In this document: positions 12,451 through 21,206 of the stretch, one piece after another | Layout of the letters: each line of letters starts with the position of its first letter | Position numbering within the stretch: position 1 is the first letter of the stretch | Assembly: GCA_948146395.1 (NCBI GenBank) | Contig: OX411557.1 | Location: forward strand, 35,690,077 to 35,754,076 | DNA length: 64,000 bases | Reading direction: 5' to 3' | Source: Fragum whitleyi | Lineage: Eukaryota; Mollusca; Bivalvia; Cardiida; Cardiidae | Notes under the pieces: model-generated | Database searches by the model: none | What the model saw: only the letters and a program-made list of their open reading frames with translations | What the model was told of the DNA's origin: nothing | Position numbers and translations under genes: made by a program

Positions 12451-13494
12451 TGATAACCATTAATATTTAATCAAAAATGATTTGCAGGTTTCAAGACCTG
12501 ATCTACCACATTTAGTAACTGAAAAATCATTGGTCAGAGTGTCTAGTTATGGAAGTTACAAGTAATAAAAGGAGGTAAAATAAAAAAAACAAGCACTAGC
12601 ATATACTTCCAAGCTTCATTGTAAGAAGTACAGTAGGCACTGCCAGCTCAAACCTCTTTCCAAATACATAAGGGACCCATATCTTCATTTTGAACCGAAT
12701 TACTGATGCAAAATCTTACATATGTCCTGTTTAGTCCATTCTTGAATACTGACTCAAAATATTTTGAAAAAACACAATTTTTTATTTCACATCACACCCA
12801 AAAATTAATCAAAGCACTGAAAGTACTGATGGTGAACGAACCTGATGGCATTCTAGAATTATATATTGAATTCAATTAGAAAAGAGAAACTATGAATGTA
12901 AAAATAATTAAAAAAAAGGGGGGGGAGGAATTGTCTTGACAAAATTTCCGTTATTCGGAAATTTCAATGAAAATTCAAAAAAGGGAAAGATGGGGAAAAT
13001 CCTGTTAGAAAAATATTTGTTAGAATATGAGTTGTTACTCTGTGAAAATTTCTATAACACACTTGAAATAGGTACATTTATTAATTAAACATAAATGGAG
13101 AAAACGATTTAGTCCTATCTAAAACTGTCTTCAACCTATATCCAATGGTGTTTGTTTTTACAAAAGTAATTGTTATCATGTTTAAGCTTATTTCAAGTAA
13201 ATTTGTTGTATTTGTTTTAACTTTTTTTTATCTATCTTTGTTTCTTCTCAGAGGATGAAAAGGTCTTTGAGTACCAACAAAAGAAACACCTATGAATATC
13301 AGTCAGTCCTGAACTGTACTCATTGTTTAAAGTTATGATTTGTTAAATTATTAATAGTATTTTGAACCATAACCTGAGAGATTCATTTTGATCATATCTA
13401 AAGCCAAAACCACTTCCGTGGTTGACACTTATGTCGTTATTCAATTTTATAACACTGCAAGATGAGAAATATTTAGGTATAGGTTAAAGTGTGT

Positions 13495-13790
13495 ATTTCC
13501 GTTTATTTATCGCCTCTACCGTAGCATATGCCCGTATGAGCGACGCCCCCAGAAGACGGTTAGTTGTTACGGGGGATAGTGCAAGGATACATGACGAATC
13601 TACTGCTGAGATCCGCCATGGTTCATTAACGTGCTCGGTGTAAAGCACCGTCTCACGGGGCCTCGGTTTAACGTCTCATCCGAAAGACAAGTAGTTTTTG
13701 TTAGTGTACCAGCCCGGGAACCGAACCCACGCGGTCGAACTTCAATGGTTTTGAAGTCCGGTGCTCTACCAACTGAGCTAATCGTGCTGG
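13495..13790 (-). mobile_element. tRNA-derived SINE, copy 1 of a cluster
   Basis: Minus-strand tRNA-like head at the right end (TTAGCTCAGTTGGTAGAGC, then GGGTTCGGTTCCC) and a long conserved body containing CTCGGTGTAAAGCACCG and CTCGGTTTAACGTCTCATCC. About 90% identical by eye to copy 14058-14353. Each copy is preceded by the sequence TATAGGTTAAAGTGTGT. Confidence 0.88.
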
Positions 13791-13811
13791 TCGTATAAGT
13801 TAAAGTGTGTG

Positions 13812-14036
13812 TTTGTAGGATTTAGGTCCCTCCGTGCTCTAGGCATATATGGTAAGGACCATGAGAGAGAAGGAAGCGGATACGAGGAGGTCCGGGCCAT
13901 ATGCCCCTAGCTCTTCTACGAAAAGACCTCCTTGGTTCTTTATTGTGCCCAGTGTAAAGCACCGATACTCGCGAGGCTACCTCTGGGTTTCTTACCAGTT
14001 CACTTCTAGTTGAAAATTCCTGCCTGGGTTTGGATT
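13812..14036. mobile_element. Related SINE-like repeat between two SINE copies
   Basis: Shares the CAGTGTAAAGCACCGATAC block with its neighbours but has a different remainder, ending in TGCCTGGGTTTGGATTCGAG, a B-box-like end. It lies between two copies of the TATA(A/G)GTTAAAGTGTGTG sequence (13794 and 14041). Confidence 0.6.
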
Positions 14037-14057
14037 CGAGTATAGGTTAAAGTGTGT

Positions 14058-14353
14058 GTATTTCCGTTTATTTATCGTCGCTACCGTAGCACATGCCCAT
14101 ATGAGCGACGCCCCCAGAAGACGGTTAGTTGTTACGGGGGATAGTGCAAGGATACATGACGAAACTACTGCTGAGATCCGCCATGGTTCTTTAACGTGCT
14201 CGGTGTAAAGCACCGTCTCACGGGGCCTCGGTTTAACGTCTCATCCGAAAGACAATTAGTTTTTATTAGTGTACCAGCCCGGGAATCGAACCCACGCCGC
14301 CGAACTCCAATGGTTTTGAAGTCCGGTGCTCTACCAACTGAGCTAATTGGGCT
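14058..14353 (-). mobile_element. tRNA-derived SINE, copy 2 of a cluster
   Basis: Same family as 13495-13790, with a B box closer to consensus (GGGTTCGATTCCC on the minus strand). The tRNA-like head has an anticodon-loop-like CTTCAAA but no pairing anticodon stem, so it is a SINE head and not a tRNA gene. It is followed by ATAGGTTAAAG at 14358. Confidence 0.88.
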
Positions 14354-14365
14354 GGTCATAGGTTA

Positions 14366-15080
14366 AAGGAGGTCTAGTGCCTTATTAGTATAATTCATAG
14401 ATAATTTCTGTTTAAGGTTTAGAAATTAAAGTATAACTTTTTATATTAAATAATTGCTTCATAGTAAATTGCATACTTACAGTCTTTATAAATATTTTTT
14501 GTAACGTAATTTCCACGTCAAAAGCGAATAAGAATCTTATTTAAGAAGTTTATTTTTCTAAAGGGAGGTAATAATTGCATGAACAAATAGTTTAAGTATA
14601 ATACCCTGTTTTTTTTCTCCCGACTTTCCTCCCAATAAGAATTGAGAATCCTTACAATTGTTGGGGTTTTTTTTGCACGAGAACCTTTTGTTTACATTCA
14701 AGAGTTTGGATGCTTGTAAAATCACTCACTATAGATATCTTATTACAGTATTGCGGCTGATATTAGACTTTTCTTCTCGGAGCTAGTTTTTTCTTAAACT
14801 GTAGTTAACCAATTCTAAACGTATTTTGGAAAGGATGGAACCAGTTTTTATTCATCGATTAAGATTTTTATGATTTCTGTAAAAAACGCAATGACTTTTC
14901 CGAATAATTTAACAACTAAACCCGCCTGTCGAATTTTAAACAAGTGCATGACGGATCTGGTCCCCCCTTGACCACGGCAATATATACTCGTCAATCTAGG
15001 GTTGAATATTTAGCTATCATTTATTTAATTTTCAAATAGAATTTTGAATTGATATGGTTTTACAGATTGAAATGAAACAC
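14366..15080. other. Unannotated stretch inside the 7.65-kb region
   Basis: AT-rich, with no gene or clear repeat boundary that I can support. Confidence 0.45.
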
Positions 15081-15353
15081 GAATGCCCCCGGAACAGCAT
15101 TTTTTTAAAGTTTGACCTTGACAGATGACCTTGACCTTGTCACATGAACATGACCTTGTCACATGACCTTGACTTTGGTGTACAGCTTTGTATGTCAAAT
15201 ACTTTTGGAGAAAAGGCAAAGGTTAAGTTTCCGGGTTAAGTTTTCGGACAGACGGGCGTACAGACGGACGGACGGAAAGACAGACGGACGGATAGACAGA
15301 CAGACGGACATGAGTAAAACAATATGCCCCCGATCTCTCGATACGGGGGCATA
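15081..15353. mobile_element. Repeat with GACCTTGAC blocks, GACGGACA microsatellite and terminal hairpin
   Basis: Order: ATGCCCCCGG (about 15083), tandem TGACCTTGACC/TGTCACATGACC blocks, a GACGGACAGACGG microsatellite (15247-15310), then a perfect 10-bp stem TATGCCCCCG/CGGGGGCATA (15323-15332 and 15344-15353). This is a common mollusc interspersed repeat. The overlapping short open frames are products of the simple repeat. Confidence 0.75.
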
Positions 15354-16694
15354 AAAATGCAAAGTAGAATGGCCCGAATGAAATATCTCCCGTGCCTGTC
15401 GCATTTGGTATTCGGCAATATTCGCTTCTGAGATAGACGAATACGAAACGTTTTCGCTGGGAATAAGCCCTACTTCAGCCAAGGCAATTTTACAGAAAAA
15501 TCTTAATAGCGACGTTCACCCCTATTCAAATAAAAGATACAAGAAAGGTTGTACATGTAAAACACATGTTAAATCATTCTTAAAACCCGTCTCGAGACTG
15601 ACTGTCGCTAGTTGAAAAGTTATGTAAAACCGCGTTCTAATGACACAATGTGTCTTGATGTGTCATTCGTCTCAACTCGGCCGATTCCTGTAACCTACAT
15701 TTAACTCGGAGCCGTCGGAGATCGCCCGAGTATTGCCGAATGTAAGTTCAAGAGGACACGACCTAGATAAACACGTATTTCCGGCTAATTACTACAAGTT
15801 GCACCAGCGAAGGCTTGGGTCAAAAACATAGTATCTGTCTCTTCGGTGTTTAGACACAAACTTTGTTTTTGCTTTAAACTCTCGACAAGCTTACGCCGAT
15901 CAAAAATTCCCTTGATAAACATTGCAAGATCATATTGTAATTTTCAAGGCGAATTTTCATTATCTTCACTTGATAAAGAAAACTAGAAACACGCCATTAA
16001 AGAAATAAAAAATGATTTTGCGGAGAAAAATGTTGAAAGATAGTAAATTGAATTTTAAGAGGCGCTACTTTATTTCAAATGTATTAACATCCAACAGGAT
16101 TTTCCTGACATGGTATATAACACTGGTGAACGACGTTCGTTCACCAAAAACAGACATAATCTGGAGGTCAAATGTTTTTTTGCAAAGTTCAGTATATAGA
16201 CTTTTAAGAAAAACATATAAAAAACATATAGATGGGTACTTTTTTTCACCCCCCTGTGAGACTACTTTCTCTAATTTAATGTGAAAGTGCCCATAGATAT
16301 TCCAAATAAGTTTGTGCTTTAACATACCACAAAGAACAAATTGGTAGTCCTAACATAGTTATTTTGGCATAGAAATGGCAACAATAGGCAGCCATATCAA
16401 ATTCAGGGAATTTTGAAGACATTCTATTGTATCGATGCATTGTTGGAAATGATGTCAAAACTTACAATATGGAGCCTAATCGGTACCAAGATTATTAAAT
16501 TTGAAGTGAATGAAACGTTATTTAGTTTTGGCGAGTGTTCTTTTTTGGAATATAGTAGTTTTTCATCACTTTTTAAATTGTTTTAACTACCACTAGTTCT
16601 TTAATTTCAACAAGAACCTTTTTTATCATTCTGTTTAGAATTGATGGCAAGAATGTAGCACCTTTCTAATATTTCTTGACATCTTAGTCCTTAT

Positions 16695-17357
16695 GGTTTA
16701 GGGTCAAAAAGGCCCAATGACAAAAAGGCCCACTGTACAAAAAGGCCCAGTGACAAAAAGGCCCAGTCTGAAAAAGGCCCACTATGAAAAATGACCAAAA
16801 AGGCCCACTGTCGGAATTGAATAAAAGAGGATATTCCTTTTAAAATATGATGTCATAGAGAGTCAACTTTTGGTTATTGCTTGAAATGAAACAGAAGAAC
16901 ATATGACAGAACCTGGGAGATATTCTTTTGATAAATTACGATGTATATAGTACATGTCTTCTGCTTATCCACACACTTGTTAAACTTCATTTCACTCATG
17001 GATGATAATACATGTACCTGGCAAACAGATTAATATTTCATGATTGACATTTGTAAAATTATTTCTATCAATTTAGTGTTCAAAGTGAAACCAAAAGGAT
17101 AACCAATAGGATGTGTTTCTTTTACATTAAAATTAATCAAAATTATTAAAAATAAGATGTAATAATTATCAACATATATATAAATCTAACAGGTATTTGA
17201 AGCATTGCAGGTTAGTATTTTTGTGGACATATTTGTCACATTCAAGTGTGGGCCTTTTTGGACTGGGCCTTTTTGGTCAGCTTTGATAGTGGGCCTTTTT
17301 GACCCGGGCCTTTCTGACCTGGGCCTTTCTGTCACTGGGCCTTTTTGACCCGACACC
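16695..17357. mobile_element. Element C: inverted ends made of tandem AAAAAGGCCCA motifs
   Basis: The left end has six units of about 16 bp built on CAAAAAGGCCCA. The right end has six inverted units, with an AT-rich, non-coding core between. An 8-bp direct repeat GTCCTTAT flanks it (16687-16694 and 17358-17365). Read inwards, the termini are GGTTTAGGGTCAAAAAGGCC and GGTGTCGGGTCAAAAAGGCC. Third member of the class formed by elements A and B. Confidence 0.9.
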
Positions 17358-18971
17358 GTCCTTATAAGTTACTCATGACCTAGTCATCTATGTTAAACTG
17401 GAATTTCGGCATTTTGGTGAAAATATCCAAAGATTTGCCAATAGATCGATACAGTGGATAGATCAATACAATGAGGTCTGAGTATAGGGGACTTCGGCAC
17501 AGGTATCGATGACGTCATCAAAATATGAGTGGTTGGCGTTGCCAACCATTTTTACATACACAAAGAGCAAAATATCCAATATTCAAGTAATAAGATTTTA
17601 CATTTCTAGTGATATTTTCCAAGTGACAAAGGTGTCAAAGTGTAGACGAATCACCGCTCCGTTTGGTTATGCAGTTGTCATCATGTGACAATGTCTTTGA
17701 AATGAATACTTTGCGTCGAAAGATAACCACCCGGAGAGGCTTATGAATCCAAATAAATCGTAGTTGATAAACCGAATTATCGAATGCAGGAATATAGTTA
17801 AGCTGTATTTACGTCATTTTGGCCACTCAGCCATAAAATATGATATATCTTACCTATTCCTAGTTGATTTGAATTTCAACGGCTGATTTTTTTTTTATCT
17901 CAGTAACGACATTCAACCCATCTCAGATCATCCAAACATAGATGAAAGATTTGTACTAATCCTTGATTATCTTAACAACATTAATCATTTTCCCCTGTAA
18001 ATATTGAGAAGCACCATAAAACTATTTAAATATCATTTAAAACCAAACTTAACTGATGAGAGGAAAACACACACACATTTATAAATAAAGGTCTTATAAG
18101 ATAATAAGCGAATGTCGCCAGTCACATTAAATTCGGACGAAACTTCTTTTCGAACACATAATGTAAGGTATAAAAATCCTAACAGGGAATTTTCAAAATG
18201 CGACATGAAAAATTATCAGCTGCGCTAATCACACAAACATGTGTCATATATCCATTTGTTACGCAATGATCTATACAAAACGGCGAATCTCCTTGATCTG
18301 ACCACAACCGGATGCCCTAATCAGTATCGCCAATATCAAAATACGGTAGCCGCTTATCACACACACGTGCACGTGTCATAAAGATCGCCCATTTCTTATG
18401 CTACCGTTTATACCACATTTCGAAATTTCTTTGATCTGGCCGTGACCATGTATCAATCAATTACCCATGTCATACGCAACTGATTGGTGGCTTTCACTTG
18501 GACCTAACTAGTCTTTGAGCATAATGTGTGAAATCTCGGTTTACACATCAAATATTATCTTAAATCAGGCATAGAAATAACATGCTGTCATATAAAAAGT
18601 TCCACATGCTTCAAAACATTGTAACTAAAGAAAAGTAACAGTTAAGATTACAAAGCTCCGAAAGCCATCTCGTTGAAATTATAGTTACAAGAGTCACCCA
18701 AATATACACATTTTTGTAATCTTTGTAAGAAATAGCAAAAATGTAGACTTATTTTAAATCAATCTAATTATTGGCAAATCCAAAGTGGGTTTGCACGAGT
18801 TGGGGTGGGGATGGGAGGGGGTGTCATTGAATTATTATAGTGAAATTCAATCTAAACTGGGCATTAAAAGGAAAGGGCACCCCCTATATTTTAAGTTCGA
18901 AACCAATTTACAGTTATCCTTGATCCACCGCAGCAAATGATATAAATATTTTCGATATGATCAAAATCATT

Positions 18972-19202
18972 TGAGCCTGTGCATGACATTTCCATCAATT
19001 TGAAATGTTCGTGAGGTGCAAACACTGAGAAGCGTAGACAGCCACATACCGTAAATATAATGTTACCCGGTTGTCTAAAGATACTTAAGACCTTTTCTAG
19101 CTACTAAACGCACAGTGAAGACTCTGGTCAGGCTGTGCGGATGCACAAGAGTCTTTGCTTTCCACATATTTTAAATTGTTGGAAATCTCATGAACAGGCT
19201 CA
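18972..19202. mobile_element. 231-bp MITE with TGAGCCTGTG termini
   Basis: Ends TGAGCCTGTGCATGACATTT and its inverted counterpart AAATCTCATGAACAGGCTCA, with AATTTGAAAT/TTTAAATT just inside. Absent at the matching position of the right arm, where the sequence is continuous, so it arrived after the two copies formed. Relatives: 25853-26072, 29438-29626, 42656-42810 and 56776-56880. Confidence 0.85.
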
Positions 19203-19231
19203 TTCATAACTTGCTAAAGATAAGTGCTATT

Positions 19232-19503
19232 CACTCGTTCGTTCGTTCGTTCGTTAGTTCCTTCGTTCGTTCGTTCGTTCGTTCCTTCCTTCCTTCCTTT
19301 CTTGCTTTCTTTCTTTCTTTCTTTCTCTTTCTTTCTTTCTTTCTTTCTTTCTTTTCTTTGCTTTCTTTCGTTCTTTCTTTCTTTCTTTCTTCCTCCTTCC
19401 TTCCTTCCTTCATTCATTCCTTCATTCATTCATTCATTTATTCATTCATTCATTCATTCATTCATTCATTCATTCATTCATTCATTCATTCATTCATTCG
19501 TTC
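19232..19503. repeat. Compound TTCG/TTCC/TTTC/ATTC microsatellite
   Basis: Successive runs of TTCG, TTCC, TTTC and ATTC tetramers, part of the left inverted arm. All six frames stay open by chance, which creates Ser/Phe-rich and Lys/Glu-rich spurious frames. Confidence 0.97.
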
Positions 19504-20390
19504 ATTCCCCTTTACATGCATCATCATGTTCCATCATACGTCTGAAGTTCTAACTTTCTTATGTTATTCATTAATTTGCGTGCTTTTCATTGATTAAACC
19601 GTCAACCCATCCGTCCATCAATCCGGCTACGCGTCTGCCAGTCCTCCCGTCAATCCGTACGTCTGTCCGCCCGTTTTACAATCTTTTAAATCATATGTCC
19701 GTCGGTCATGGAATATTCTTAGCATATGAAAAATCTTCAGTTTTGACTCCTTTTTATTTGAACGAAGTTTATTAGCGCAATTCAAATACCATTTCACTGT
19801 TTTTCATCAAGATGAAAGGGTTGGTAAAAAAATCGATAATAACACAGCTGGTCTTCAAGCAATCTACATACCCTAATTAGGGAATATCATTAGTCTAATG
19901 AGAATTTGTAACGTGCCAAATTATTTAAAGTCTTACAGATTTTACTTGGATGTATTTTTAATGGTTAATTTTGAACGAGCGGGAAAGACGACCAATGCCG
20001 ATTTACCAAACGATTTTGTTTGCATAAACAAAAAATAAATCTAATTATATATTTTTAAGATATTAAAAGAAGATAAATCAGCGGTAAACATATGATTAAT
20101 GAGTGTAGAAAAACAACCAAATCGATGTTATTCCTTATTGATAGGGGTGATTTCAAAGCAGCGATATTAATTCTAAAATCGTGTAATCTTCTTTAAAAAC
20201 ATGTTTTTTTGAAAAGTTCGGATGATAAACTTTTCAAAAATATATAGTTTTGGCATCTTTTTTCTCAAATTCAGCGAAAATAGTGATCTAGATTAGGCGA
20301 TATTTACATTAATTAAATAGAGCGAGGCGATTCAACGCCAACCATTTTTATTGGCTAGTGGGCTGTGACGTCAAACCGAAGACCCCTATA

Positions 20391-21065
20391 CTTGGCAAGA
20401 ATTGGTCTCTAACTAGTATTGAAATCGGGGATAAATTTTGAAGTTTTTGCCTTCATTTTTCACACAAAGTAAAACTTTACACAATTAGGTTTTACAAAAG
20501 TCCTCATAATATTAGAAATTTTACATGCACGAATCCAGAGAGAAGGCACGAATTGGTTGGCAAAGACGCCAAATCAAACATCACAATTTTTAAAGCAAAA
20601 TATGATTAAATGCTCTTTGGAATCGCTTTCTTTTCTTACAAAGCTTAATCACCAGAAAACTTACACGTTAACTTTGTTTATTGACAAATGTAGTCATCGA
20701 AAGGCACAAATATTCTTTATTTCAACCAGATTCTTGACTTGGAACAAAAATGCGGAAATTGGAATTTGGCTGTTTTCCCACCTTCTATGAATATACGGCG
20801 AAAGCCGGGGCACAAACAGTAATAGACTGGAAGCTTCATGAAAAAAGCAAGGAACGATAATAAACCAAGGGAGTTAAATCAATTTTAGGTGTAAAATGGA
20901 CTCGTCCAGGTTGATGAATGAATATATCGTTACGCATTAGAGCGGCCAATCAAAGAACTTACCGCTTTGAGTAGTGTCACAGTAGTGTGTGTCACAGATG
21001 TATTGAAAATGTGTAGTTTAGTAAACAAAGATCCGTAGATAGATATTTGTAGTTTAATAAAAAGT
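20391..21065 (+). promoter_or_regulatory. ANOS1: Presumed promoter/5'UTR region of the anosmin-1 gene
   Basis: This is the upstream sequence between the left arm and the start codon. A CCAAT pentamer lies at 20945-20949 and a forkhead-like GTAAACA at 21021-21027. No clear TATA box. The start context is AAAAAGTATGG, with G at +4. The transcription start cannot be placed from sequence. Additional non-coding first exons further upstream are possible. Confidence 0.35.
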
Positions 21066-21206
21066 ATGGAAGTTTTAAAAAGTTTTTTGATAATCATCGT
21101 TGTAGTTTTAAGTTTCGGAGTTGCCATTATTGCAGGACAAAATGGCTTATTAAGTGCCAGGTGCGCAGCTCGATGCCTGACAGAACATAAGGACAGATTA
21201 AAAGGG
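21066..21206 (+). CDS. ANOS1: Anosmin-1 exon 1: signal peptide and first Cys-rich residues
   Basis: 47 codons, ending at the donor GGG|GTAAGA in phase 0. Residues 1-24 form a hydrophobic signal peptide (MEVLKSFLIIIVVVLSFGVA, with likely cleavage after AIIA). The segment SARCAARCLTEH matches the RCASRCL start of the anosmin Cys-rich region. The frame stays open past the donor, but downstream sequence loses similarity. It lies in the spacer between two inverted transposon copies. Confidence 0.9.

Larger units (their letters stand above)
8643..16292. mobile_element. 7.65-kb region bounded by perfect 18-bp inverted ends
   Basis: The left terminus GGGCACTTTCACATTAAA (8643-8660) is matched exactly, inverted, at 16275-16292. 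ATAG flanks both ends (8639-8642 and 16293-16296), a candidate 4-bp target duplication. The interior has no transposase that I can recognise: a motif-rich AT segment (8998-12450), a SINE cluster (13478-14368) and a GACGGACA microsatellite element (15081-15353). It could be a large non-autonomous DNA transposon loaded with later insertions. Confidence 0.65.
17483..20390 (+). mobile_element. DNA element, left copy of an inverted pair flanking anosmin exon 1
   Basis: Begins TATAGGGGACTTCGGCACAG and ends with a terminal match in inverted orientation (CCGAAGACCCCTATA), with TGACGTCA-like and GGTTGGCGTTGCCAACC/GGCGTTGAA blocks just inside. The whole interior is matched in inverted orientation by 22256-24870: for example CACCCGGAGAGGC, AAGTTCGAAACC, CATCCGGTTGTGGTCAGATC and the microsatellite block. 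It holds an extra 231-bp MITE. I see no transposase. Confidence 0.85.

Noticed and set aside
13711..13794. Possible tRNA gene with CTTCAAA anticodon-like loop (selenocysteine-like)
   Set aside because: The anticodon stem does not pair, the sequence is the head of a repeated SINE, and the same head recurs at 14275-14353.
19190..19597. 135-codon Ser/Phe-rich frame and its overlapping and antisense frames
   Set aside because: Entirely made by the TTCN/ATTC microsatellite; the frame is open on both strands only because tetramers lack stops.
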